A stretch of DNA of 64,000 nt, from the NCBI GenBank assembly GCA_046091665.1, contig JBJTCD010000026.1, forward strand, positions 1 to 64,000, written 5' to 3'. Origin of the DNA: CAIUPE01 sp046091665. GTDB lineage: Bacteria; Pseudomonadota; Alphaproteobacteria; Rhizobiales; Beijerinckiaceae. Below are positions 17,798 through 25,990 of this stretch, piece after piece (position 1 is the first letter of the stretch; the number at the start of each line of letters is the position of its first letter). A program made the translations under genes and the position numbers. Under the pieces are notes generated by a model that did not search any database, was not told where the DNA came from, and worked only from the letters and a program-made list of their open reading frames with translations.

Positions 17798-18310
17798 TTA
17801 ATGAGATTTGAATTTTTCAAGAAGTTTTGTCGCGACATTGGGCGGTACGAACTCACGGATCTCACCGCCCATTTTTGCGATTTGACGCACCAATGTGGCG
17901 GTGATGGGGCGGACCGAGGGAGACGCGGGAATAAAGACGGTATTGATTTTGGGCGCCATCACGCCATTCATGCCGGCCATTTGCATCTCATAATCGAAAT
18001 CGCTGCCGTCACGAAGACCGCGAATGAGAAGCGTCGCTTCGGCGCGTTTGGCGGCTTCAACGGCAAGATCATCAAAAGTGACGACCGATAAAACCGTTCC
18101 TGCTGAGCGCGCAATCGAGTCACAGCTTTGAAGGATCATATCCTTGCGTTCATCAGCGGAAAACAAAGGTGTTTTACCCGGATGAATGCCGATGGCGATT
18201 GTCAAGTGATCGACCATCGCGCAGGCTTTCGCGATGACGTCGCTATGGCCAAGCGTTAAAGGATCAAATGAGCCTGCATAGAGTCCCTTGCGCATTTTCT
18301 GGGATGTCAT
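17798..18310 (-). CDS. coaD: phosphopantetheine adenylyltransferase
   Basis: Fourth step of coenzyme A synthesis: adenylates 4'-phosphopantetheine. The nucleotidyltransferase motif is GSFDPLTLGH (T/HxGH type) at residues ~12-21, with the second motif around PSVRPITATLVRQ near residue 130. I use the ATG at 18310 (MTSQKMRKGLYAG, 170 aa) because AAGGA lies at a good distance upstream; the frame is open to 18337 and a further ATG at 18295 gives the minimal family length. It follows gyrA closely, as in many Hyphomicrobiales. Confidence 0.95.
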   Translation of the reverse strand: MTSQKMRKGLYAGSFDPLTLGHSDVIAKACAMVDHLTIAIGIHPGKTPLFSADERKDMILQSCDSIARSAGTVLSVVTFDDLAVEAAKRAEATLLIRGLRDGSDFDYEMQMAGMNGVMAPKINTVFIPASPSVRPITATLVRQIAKMGGEIREFVPPNVATKLLEKFKSH

Positions 18311-18340
18311 CTCGTTCGATCCTTTCGGAAAAAACAATCT

Positions 18341-21100
18341 TTACGCATCATGCTCAGTTTGATCACTCGATCCGTCTGACGCGTCACTATCATCCATACC
18401 GTCATCGCTGATCCGTTCAACAGAGACAACACGTTCGCCGTCGGCGGTGTTAAACACGGTCACACCTTGTGTCGCGCGTCCCGCAATGCGAATGCCATCA
18501 ACCGGGCACCGAATGAGCTGACCACCATCCGTCACAAGCATGATCTGATCAGACATCTCGACAGGGAATGAAGCAACAAGTTTGCCATTGCGTTCATTGA
18601 CGGCCATGGCGACAATGCCTTTACCGCCACGACCCGTGACTCGATATTCATAAGCAAGGCTTCTTTTGCCATAACCTTGCTCGGAAATCGTCAAGATAAC
18701 TTGTTCGCGCGCTGACAATTCCGCGTAACGCTCTTGTGAGATTGCAGCATCGCCCGAAAACTCTTCATCAATCGGGGTTTCATCTTGTGTGGCCTCGCCT
18801 GAAACCGCACGGCGCATCCGGATATAGGCCGAACGCTCCTCAGCCGTCGCATCAACATGGCGCAAGATTGCCATTGAAATCACATGATCATTCTTAGCGA
18901 GATTGATGCCGCGAACGCCGGTTGAATCACGCCCCTTAAAGACACGAACATCATCAACCGCAAAGCGGATCGATTGGCCTTCAGCCGTTGTGAGAAGCAC
19001 ATCATCATTCGCCGTGCAAATCTGCACATCGACGATCATGTCGCCTTCATCAAGCTTCATAGCAATTTTGCCGGCTTTGTTTACCTGCGTGAAATCGGAT
19101 AATTTATTACGACGCACATTGCCATGCGCAGTCGCAAACATCACATCGAGCCGATCCCAATCTTCTTCATTCTCGGGAAGCGGCATGATCGTTGTGATGC
19201 GTTCACCCTCATCAAGCGGCAACATATTGATGAGCGCTTTACCGCGTGCATGCGGTGCGGCTTCGGGCAAGCGCCATACTTTTTCTTTGTAAGCCTGTCC
19301 TGCGGATGAGAAAAACAAAATCGGCGTGTGTGTTGAAGCCACAAAGAGCCGCGTGACAAAATCCTCATCACGCGTTTGCATACCCGACCGGCCTTTGCCG
19401 CCACGCTTCTGCGCACGATAAGTCGAGAGCGACACACGCTTGATGTAACCCGCATGCGAGACGGTCACGACCATATCCTGTCTCTGGATCAGGTCTTCAT
19501 CTTCGACATCGGCATCCCATTCGACAAAGCCCGTCTTGCGCGGCGTCGCATAGGCCGATTTCACCTCGTTTAATTCATCCGAAATGATCGACATGATGCG
19601 TTCGCGTGAACGCAAAATATCAAGATAATCGGCAATCTCCGCAGCAATTTTATTAAGTTCATCGGCGATTTCATCACGACCAAGTGCGGTCAACCTTGCA
19701 AGGCGCAATTCAAGAATGGCGCGTGCTTGCGCGTCTGACAAACGATAGGTGCCCTCATACGAAACTTTGTGGCGTGGATCAGCGATCAATTCCACCAAAG
19801 CGGCGACATCTTGCGCGGGCCAATCACGCGCCATCATTGCTTCACGCGCGGCATTCGGATCCGGTGCGGTGCGAATGAGATGAATGATCTCATCAATATT
19901 CGCGACTGCGATCGCAAGACCAACCAAGACATGGGCGCGATCACGCGCTTTGCCGAGACGGAATTTCGTGCGGCGGCTTACAACCTCTTCGCGGAATTCG
20001 ACAAAGGCGCGAATGAAATCGAGAAGTGTGAAGACTTCTGGACGACCGCCATTCAATGCGACCATGTTGCACCCGAAACTCGACTGCAATTGCGTGAAGC
20101 GCCAGAGCTGATTGAGCACGACATCACCAACTGCATCGCGTTTTAATTCGATGACGATGCGCATCCCGTCGCGATCCGATTCATCACGCAAATCGGAAAT
20201 GCCTTCAACGCGTTTCTCGCGCACAAGCTCGGCAATCTTTTCGATCAACTGCGCTTTATTCACCTGATAGGGAATTTCGGTGATGATGATAGCTTCGCGA
20301 CCCTGCTTGCCGCTTTCAATCGTCGCTTTCGCGCGCACGACGACTGAGCCGCGCCCCAGGTGATAGGCCGCGCGCACGCCACCACGACCAAGGATCGTTC
20401 CGCCTGTTGGAAAATCAGGACCGGGAACAATCTCGATCAAACGATCAATGCCAATTGCCGGATCAGCAATATATGCCAAACATGCATCGATCACTTCGCC
20501 CAAATTATGCGGCGGAATATTGGTGGCCATGCCGACCGCAATACCGCCCGCGCCATTGACGAGAAGATTGGGGAAACGCGCGGGAAGAACAACGGGCTCG
20601 CTTTCGGAGCCATCATAATTCGGCTGGAAATCAACGGTGTCTTCGTCAAGATCGGTGACGATGGACATGGCAGGTTGTGCAAGCCGCACTTCGGTGTAAC
20701 GCATCGCGGCGGCCGGATCACCATCAACCGATCCGAAATTGCCCTGCCCGTCTATGAGCGGCAGACGCATGGAAAAATCCTGCGCCATACGCACAAGCGC
20801 ATCATAGATCGATTGATCGCCATGCGGGTGATATTTACCGATCACATCGCCAACCACACGCGCTGATTTCCGATAAGGCTTATCGGGCGTGTAACCATTC
20901 TCAATCATCGAATAGAGAATGCGGCGATGAACGGGTTTCAACCCGTCACGCGCATCAGGAAGCGCACGCGAGACGATCACGCTCATCGCGTAATCGAGAT
21001 AAGAGCGCTTCATCTCGTCGGTGATTGAAACCGGGCGAATGTCCTGCGGAGTCGGGACGGAGGGTGGAACTGAATTTTCGGACAAAATAAGGGCTCGCAA
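18341..21100 (-). CDS. gyrA: DNA gyrase subunit A
   Basis: Breaks and rejoins DNA during negative supercoiling. Catalytic tyrosine is in the AAMRYTEVRL motif; the N-terminal signature is YAMSVIVSRALPDARDGLKP. The C-terminal GyrA box is KRGGKGRSG (canonical QRRGGKG), which marks it as gyrase rather than topoisomerase IV ParC. The 919 aa include six beta-pinwheel blades and an acidic tail. No ATG exists at the N terminus: TTG at 21100 gives MRALILSEN, while TTG at 21085 gives MSENSVPPSV and is closer to family starts. In the quinolone region the sequence is HPHGDQSIYD, so the position equivalent to E. coli Ser83 is Gln. Confidence 0.96.
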   Translation of the reverse strand: MRALILSENSVPPSVPTPQDIRPVSITDEMKRSYLDYAMSVIVSRALPDARDGLKPVHRRILYSMIENGYTPDKPYRKSARVVGDVIGKYHPHGDQSIYDALVRMAQDFSMRLPLIDGQGNFGSVDGDPAAAMRYTEVRLAQPAMSIVTDLDEDTVDFQPNYDGSESEPVVLPARFPNLLVNGAGGIAVGMATNIPPHNLGEVIDACLAYIADPAIGIDRLIEIVPGPDFPTGGTILGRGGVRAAYHLGRGSVVVRAKATIESGKQGREAIIITEIPYQVNKAQLIEKIAELVREKRVEGISDLRDESDRDGMRIVIELKRDAVGDVVLNQLWRFTQLQSSFGCNMVALNGGRPEVFTLLDFIRAFVEFREEVVSRRTKFRLGKARDRAHVLVGLAIAVANIDEIIHLIRTAPDPNAAREAMMARDWPAQDVAALVELIADPRHKVSYEGTYRLSDAQARAILELRLARLTALGRDEIADELNKIAAEIADYLDILRSRERIMSIISDELNEVKSAYATPRKTGFVEWDADVEDEDLIQRQDMVVTVSHAGYIKRVSLSTYRAQKRGGKGRSGMQTRDEDFVTRLFVASTHTPILFFSSAGQAYKEKVWRLPEAAPHARGKALINMLPLDEGERITTIMPLPENEEDWDRLDVMFATAHGNVRRNKLSDFTQVNKAGKIAMKLDEGDMIVDVQICTANDDVLLTTAEGQSIRFAVDDVRVFKGRDSTGVRGINLAKNDHVISMAILRHVDATAEERSAYIRMRRAVSGEATQDETPIDEEFSGDAAISQERYAELSAREQVILTISEQGYGKRSLAYEYRVTGRGGKGIVAMAVNERNGKLVASFPVEMSDQIMLVTDGGQLIRCPVDGIRIAGRATQGVTVFNTADGERVVSVERISDDGMDDSDASDGSSDQTEHDA

Positions 21101-21205
21101 AGCGGAAATTTGAACCGCGAAACCGATCCGGAATCACGACGATTTTGTGTAACCGATTCCCGTCCCGCGACCTAACAAAAAACCGCGCTCTCCACTGGCA
21201 AAAAT

Positions 21206-21227
21206 TTAAGTAGTTTCAATTACTTAA
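21206..21227. promoter_or_regulatory. 22-bp palindrome upstream of gyrA (possible operator)
   Basis: TTAAGTA (21206-21212) is mirrored exactly by TACTTAA (21221-21227), and two of the four inner pairs also match, so 9 of 11 positions are symmetric. It lies about 105-120 bp upstream of gyrA and 17 bp past the stop of the DUF2306 gene. It is AT-rich with no T run on the leftward strand, so it looks more like a dimeric-repressor site than a terminator. The function is unproven. Confidence 0.4.
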
Positions 21228-21243
21228 TTCCGGTGATTTCATG

Positions 21244-21642
21244 TCATCCGCCAAAAACGACGCGATACATGATCCGGCCCGGAAAAAGCGTGAAAATGCC
21301 CGGAAGGACAAGCGCGGAAATGACCAGCGAGATCATCGCGATGGAATGCGCCTTCGCATGACCACGCCGTGCAGCGCGATAGGCGTAAGCGAGGCCAGCG
21401 AGATTGGCGATCGACAAAATGTGAAGCGGGCTAAACGGCCCAATCCAATGGATCGTTGAAATGAAAAATGACGATAAGGCGGTGAGCGCCATCGCGATCA
21501 TCCAGACGCGTCCGACCCGACGATGCAAATCGCTCCCGCGTTCGAGGAGAAGCTGGATCAGCGTGAGCATGATCGTCAAACTCACAGCGACCACATGGAA
21601 CTGGATCACGGGACCAGCGGCAAGCAAAGGGGCAAGCGTCAT
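21244..21642 (-). CDS. DUF2306-type small integral membrane protein
   Basis: Four-helix membrane protein of 132 aa. The family mark is the short loop LHRRVGRVWMIAMAL between helices 1 and 2 and the AHSIAMISLV segment in helix 4; the conserved His and Arg residues suggest cofactor or proton chemistry, but no function is established. The ATG at 21642 has AAGGA seven bases upstream. It is followed after about 145 bp by gyrA on the same strand, with a palindrome between, so cotranscription is doubtful. Confidence 0.7.
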   Translation of the reverse strand: MTLAPLLAAGPVIQFHVVAVSLTIMLTLIQLLLERGSDLHRRVGRVWMIAMALTALSSFFISTIHWIGPFSPLHILSIANLAGLAYAYRAARRGHAKAHSIAMISLVISALVLPGIFTLFPGRIMYRVVFGG

Positions 21643-21776
21643 GAAACAATCCTTCCGGATGGCGCCAAGACGCTGAACAAATTTGGCGTCGCTAATATGC
21701 CTTAAGGGAAATCACAAACCAGGCGTAGTGTCACGAAGAACAAAGCGCCGAAAGGTTCGACCGAAATCACGTTCAA

Positions 21777-22250
21777 TTAGAACGGAATATCGTCGTCGAT
21801 ATCGCCACCACGGCTCGAAACGGCGGCCGGACCGCCTGACGAACGGCCACCACCATACGAGACTGAACCGCCATCATCACCGCCACTTGCGCCGCCACCG
21901 CGACCATCAAGCAAGGTCATTTCTCCCCGATAACGCTGCAGCACGATTTCCGTGGTTGTGCGCTCTTGGCCGTTCTTGTCGGTATATTTCCGCGTCTGCA
22001 ATTGTCCTTCGAGATAGAGCTTTGAGCCCTTCTTCACATATTGCTCGGCGACTTTGGCGAGGTTCTCGTTAAAGATCACCACATTGTGCCATTCAGTGCG
22101 CTCTTTGCGCTCACCAGTTGCCTTATCGCGCCAAGATTCCGTCGTCGCAAGCGAGAAATTGCACACGGGCTCGCCCGAATTTAAGCGACGGACTTCGGGA
22201 TCACGCCCAACATTCCCAACCAAAATGACCTTGTTGACACTGCCCGACAT
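21777..22250 (-). CDS. ssb: single-stranded DNA-binding protein
   Basis: Tetrameric OB-fold protein that coats single-stranded DNA and recruits repair and replication enzymes by its tail. The OB domain runs from SVNKVILVGNVGRDPEVR to about residue 112. A Gly/Ser-rich linker follows (GGGASGGDDGGSVSYGGG), and then the acidic C-terminal peptide DIDDDIPF, the universal partner-docking tip. I choose the second of two adjacent ATGs (22250; 157 aa): the reading frame extends to 22292, but those extra residues are not family-like. It diverges from uvrA across a region with a LexA box, as in many proteobacteria. Confidence 0.96.
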   Translation of the reverse strand: MSGSVNKVILVGNVGRDPEVRRLNSGEPVCNFSLATTESWRDKATGERKERTEWHNVVIFNENLAKVAEQYVKKGSKLYLEGQLQTRKYTDKNGQERTTTEIVLQRYRGEMTLLDGRGGGASGGDDGGSVSYGGGRSSGGPAAVSSRGGDIDDDIPF

Positions 22251-22389
22251 CATCTGCTCCCGCTCTGTCTCGCGCTCAAAACCAATATACAACCCTAGCC
22301 GATGCTGAGCGGCAAAGGGCCCCAGCCAACATGGTTATCCACATCGTCACGCGTGAGTTCACGCAAAAATTCAATGGAAAATGGTACAT

Positions 22390-22404
22390 GTTCCTGATAT
22401 GTTC
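22390..22404. promoter_or_regulatory. LexA (SOS) box, alphaproteobacterial type
   Basis: GTTC (22390-22393), seven bases, GTTC (22401-22404): an exact match to the direct-repeat GTTC-N7-GTTC operator bound by LexA in Alphaproteobacteria. It stands between the divergent ssb and uvrA genes, about 112 bp before the uvrA ATG and 140 bp before the ssb ATG. It could therefore control either or both, matching the shared SOS control of these genes in other bacteria. Confidence 0.85.
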
Positions 22405-22515
22405 TCATCCAACACGAGGTTCATTCGTATGTCAACCAGAAAAGATGAGCCTCTTATGGCGCTCTCGCGAGGGAGCCTTTAGGTAGAGCGCATCACGGCA
22501 AGACGGGACAATGAC

Positions 22516-25452
22516 ATGGCCAAGCTCGACGACCTTTTTGACTCCGGTTCCGGACGGGACGCCCGTGTCATTTCCATTCGGGGCGCGCGCGAGCACAATC
22601 TCAAAAATGTCGATCTGACCATCCCGCGTGACCGGCTTGTCGTCTTCACAGGCCTTTCTGGTTCGGGCAAATCTTCGCTCGCTTTCGATACGATCTATGC
22701 CGAAGGCCAACGTCGTTATGTCGAGAGTCTCTCGGCTTATGCGCGCCAATTTCTTGAAATGATGCAAAAGCCGGATGTTGATCAGATCGATGGCTTGTCG
22801 CCAGCAATTTCGATTGAACAAAAAACAACATCGAAGAACCCGCGCTCAACGGTCGGCACGGTTACGGAAATTTATGATTACATGCGCCTGCTCTTCGCGC
22901 GTGTGGGTGTTCCCTATTCGCCCGCGACGGGTCTTCCAATTGAGAGCCAAACCGTACAACAAATGGTTGATCGTATTTTGGCACTGCCCGAGAAGACGCG
23001 CCTTTATTTGTTGGCGCCCGTTGTGCGTGGTCGCAAGGGTGAATATCGCAAAGAACTCGCCGAATTTCAGAAGCGCGGTTTTCAACGCGTAAAGATCGAC
23101 GGGAAATTTTACGAGATTCCTGAAGCGCCACCGCTCGATAAGAAACTGAAACATGACATTGATGTCGTGGTTGATCGTATTGTCGTGCGTGAAGATATTG
23201 CGGCGCGTCTCGCTGAAAGCCTTGAGACAATTCTCGAGCTTGCAGACGGGATTGCGGTCGTCGAATTTGCCGATGAGAAAGAAGCGAAAGGCGAAGCCAA
23301 ACGCGTGATCTTCTCGCGTAAATTCGCCTGCCCCGTTTCGGGCTTTACCATTCCGGAAATCGAGCCGCGTCTTTTCTCTTTCAATAATCCTTTTGGTGCT
23401 TGTCCGGTTTGCGATGGTTTGGGTCATGAGATGCGGATTGATCCTGATCTCGTTGTGCCAGATGAAAGCCTCACTTTGAAAGCGGGCGCAGTTGCGCCTT
23501 GGGCGAAATCCTCTTCGCCCTATTACACACAAACTTTGCAAGCACTCGGCAGTCATTTTGGATTTAAGCTCACGAGCAAATGGAGCGATCTTACCAAGAA
23601 AGCGCGCAATGCCATTCTTTTCGGGACGGACGAAGAAGAGGTCCGCTTTTCTTATGATGATGGGTCGCGCTCTTATACGGTAAGAAAACCTTTTGAAGGC
23701 GTTGTCAATAATCTTGAACGGCGTTGGAAAGAAACAGACAGTGATTGGGCGCGCGAGGAAATTGGACGCTTTATGTCTGAGACGCCCTGCTCGGCTTGTA
23801 ATGGTCATCGTCTGAAGCCCGAAGCGCTTGCGGTTAAGATTGCGAAACATCACATCGCCGATGTCTCGAAATTCTCAGTTGCCGATGCGCATCGCTGGTT
23901 TGATGCGCTGCCCAAATCGCTCACCAAAAAACAAAATGAAATTGCGGGTCGAATTTTAAAAGAAATTCGCGAACGGCTTACATTTCTTGTCGATGTCGGT
24001 CTCGACTATCTCACCCTCTCGCGGAATTCAGGTTCGCTCTCGGGCGGTGAAAGCCAACGCATTCGTTTGGCTTCACAAATTGGTTCGGGTCTTTCTGGTG
24101 TTCTTTATGTTCTTGATGAGCCTTCAATCGGCCTTCATCAGCGTGACAATGAGAGACTGCTCGGCACACTCAAAAGATTACGCGATCTCGGCAACACGGT
24201 GATTGTTGTCGAGCATGATGAGGATGCCATTTTACAAGCCGATTGGGTTATCGATGTGGGCCCGGGTGCCGGTATTCACGGTGGCAAAATCGTCGCCGAA
24301 GGACGTCCGAAAGACATTCTCGATCATCCGAAATCTTTGACAGGAAAATATCTTAAAGGTGAGATGGGGGTGCCTACCCCCCCGCAACGTCGTAAGCCGC
24401 AAAAAGGCCGGATGCTGAAACTCATTGGCGCACGCGGCAATAATCTCAAAAATGTTACTGCTGAAATTCCGCTCGGAACTTTCACATGCATCACAGGTGT
24501 GTCGGGTGGTGGTAAATCCACTTTGATTATTGATACGCTTTATCGCGCGGTCGCGCGTCGTTTGAATGGCGCTTTTGAACAGCCTGCGCCTTTTGATCGG
24601 ATCGAAGGGCTGGAACATCTCGATAAGGTGATCGATATTGATCAATCACCGATTGGTCGCACGCCACGTTCAAATCCGGCGACTTACACCGGTGCTTTCA
24701 CACCCATCCGTGAATGGTATGCTGAATTGCCCGAGGCGAAAGCGCGTGGTTATCAACCGGGGCGTTTCTCTTTCAACGTCAAAGGCGGACGGTGTGAAGC
24801 CTGCCAAGGCGATGGAGTCATCAAGATCGAGATGCATTTTCTACCCGATGTCTATGTGACCTGCGATGTCTGCAAAGGGCGTCGCTATGATCGCGAGACT
24901 CTCGAAGTCAAATTCCGCGATAAATCCATCGCGGACCTTCTCGACATGACGGTTGAGGAAGCCGCCACGCTCTTTAAGGCGGTGCCCTCGATCCGCGAGA
25001 AAATGGAAACTCTGGCCCGGGTCGGGCTCGATTATATCAAAGTCGGCCAGCAGGCGACGACGCTTTCGGGCGGCGAAGCGCAGCGCGTGAAACTCTCCAA
25101 AGAACTCTCCCGCCGCGCAACCGGCCGGACGCTCTATATCCTCGATGAGCCGACAACGGGGCTCCATTTCCACGATGTGGCCAAGCTTTTGGAAGTCCTC
25201 CATGAGCTTGTGGATCAGGGAAATACGGTCATTGTCATCGAGCACAATCTCGAAGTGATCAAAACCGCCGACTGGATCATCGACATGGGTCCTGAGGGGG
25301 GCGATGGCGGTGGGGTAATTGTGGCTCAAGGTACGCCCGAAGACATTGTAAAGGGCAATAAGGGCCATACCGCGCGGTTTTTGGCTGAAATCATGTCCAG
25401 AAGACCGCCAAAATCGTCAAAAACTAAGCCAGGCTCAATTGCGGCGAAATAA
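22516..25452 (+). CDS. uvrA: excinuclease ABC subunit A
   Basis: Damage-sensing ATPase of nucleotide excision repair, partner of UvrB and of Mfd (also in this window). Two ABC modules: Walker A FTGLSGSGKSSLAFDT (~37) and GVSGGGKSTL (~660); signatures SGGESQRIRLASQ and SGGEAQRVKLSKE. The second zinc module is complete (CEACQGDG...CDVCKGRR). The first is degenerate: CPVSGF replaces CPxCGY, so one of four cysteines is Ser; the other pair, CPVCDG, is present. I believe this substitution is usual in rhizobial UvrA. 978 aa, normal. The region 5' of the gene contains the LexA box. Confidence 0.97.
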   Translation: MAKLDDLFDSGSGRDARVISIRGAREHNLKNVDLTIPRDRLVVFTGLSGSGKSSLAFDTIYAEGQRRYVESLSAYARQFLEMMQKPDVDQIDGLSPAISIEQKTTSKNPRSTVGTVTEIYDYMRLLFARVGVPYSPATGLPIESQTVQQMVDRILALPEKTRLYLLAPVVRGRKGEYRKELAEFQKRGFQRVKIDGKFYEIPEAPPLDKKLKHDIDVVVDRIVVREDIAARLAESLETILELADGIAVVEFADEKEAKGEAKRVIFSRKFACPVSGFTIPEIEPRLFSFNNPFGACPVCDGLGHEMRIDPDLVVPDESLTLKAGAVAPWAKSSSPYYTQTLQALGSHFGFKLTSKWSDLTKKARNAILFGTDEEEVRFSYDDGSRSYTVRKPFEGVVNNLERRWKETDSDWAREEIGRFMSETPCSACNGHRLKPEALAVKIAKHHIADVSKFSVADAHRWFDALPKSLTKKQNEIAGRILKEIRERLTFLVDVGLDYLTLSRNSGSLSGGESQRIRLASQIGSGLSGVLYVLDEPSIGLHQRDNERLLGTLKRLRDLGNTVIVVEHDEDAILQADWVIDVGPGAGIHGGKIVAEGRPKDILDHPKSLTGKYLKGEMGVPTPPQRRKPQKGRMLKLIGARGNNLKNVTAEIPLGTFTCITGVSGGGKSTLIIDTLYRAVARRLNGAFEQPAPFDRIEGLEHLDKVIDIDQSPIGRTPRSNPATYTGAFTPIREWYAELPEAKARGYQPGRFSFNVKGGRCEACQGDGVIKIEMHFLPDVYVTCDVCKGRRYDRETLEVKFRDKSIADLLDMTVEEAATLFKAVPSIREKMETLARVGLDYIKVGQQATTLSGGEAQRVKLSKELSRRATGRTLYILDEPTTGLHFHDVAKLLEVLHELVDQGNTVIVIEHNLEVIKTADWIIDMGPEGGDGGGVIVAQGTPEDIVKGNKGHTARFLAEIMSRRPPKSSKTKPGSIAAK

Positions 25453-25652
25453 TGTCTTCTATGTGAAAAATAGATGGCATTAGGTCTTATTTAACTTAGA
25501 TCACTCATATTTGCATAGCTGTCTTGCTATCTGACCGTCTGGTCAAGTGTGGTTGCCTGTCTTATGTGCAGTGCAACGAATTCAGAGAGGGCCCGTTTTG
25601 ATCGTCAAAATGTGTGGCGCTCTGCTTGTCCGGAAACAAAGAGGTAAGACCA

Positions 25653-25814
25653 ATGCTGACGATTTCGACTTTGAAGACACAACTCCGCCGTTGGGCCCGC
25701 GTTCGTAACACGATCCGCGAACTCTCGCAGTTGACCGACCGTGACCTTGCCGACCTCGGCATTTCACGCAGCGATATCCGCTTCATCGCAAAGAAGCACG
25801 CCGCTGCCCGATAA
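25653..25814 (+). CDS. DUF1127 small protein
   Basis: 53-residue basic helical protein with the DUF1127 core: RELSQLTDRDLADLGISRSDI, ending FIAKKHAAAR. Members of this family in Agrobacterium and Rhodobacter affect phosphate and carbon metabolism and RNA turnover and are often highly expressed. The ATG at 25653 has a strong GAGGT seven bases upstream; a frame opening at 25614 is ignored for that reason. It is preceded by about 200 bp with no gene and followed by a strong terminator, so it is a single-gene unit. The leader contains a small dyad, TTTTGA-TCG-TCAAAA (25596-25610). Confidence 0.88.
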   Translation: MLTISTLKTQLRRWARVRNTIRELSQLTDRDLADLGISRSDIRFIAKKHAAAR

Positions 25815-25904
25815 GCTATTTTTCGGACATCGTCTCCCCCTCCTATGACGATGTACCGACTATTCGGTTCTTAGGATTTCCCCTTTTTTCCGGAACCGAA
25901 CGAG

Positions 25905-25944
25905 ACGCCCGCCACCCCCTCCCGGCGGGCGTTTTCGTTTTTTT
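25905..25944 (+). terminator. Rho-independent terminator after the DUF1127 gene
   Basis: ACGCCCGCC (25905-25913) pairs perfectly with GGCGGGCGT (25924-25932) round a 10-base loop, followed by TTTTCGTTTTTTT. Just upstream CGGTTC (25865-25870) and GAACCG (25893-25898) can form a second, weaker stem. Confidence 0.88.
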
Positions 25945-25990
25945 ACGCCTGATCTTGTTCAAGCTTCGCGTGCCGACTATGGTCCGCGCC

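Noticed and set aside
21206..21227. CtrA site (TTAA-N7-TTAA) upstream of gyrA
   Set aside because: The two TTAA are 14 bases apart, not 7. Kept only as an unassigned palindrome.
22846..23853. 335-residue frame opposite uvrA
   Set aside because: Shadow of uvrA's third-base pattern; no homology visible, no ribosome-binding site.
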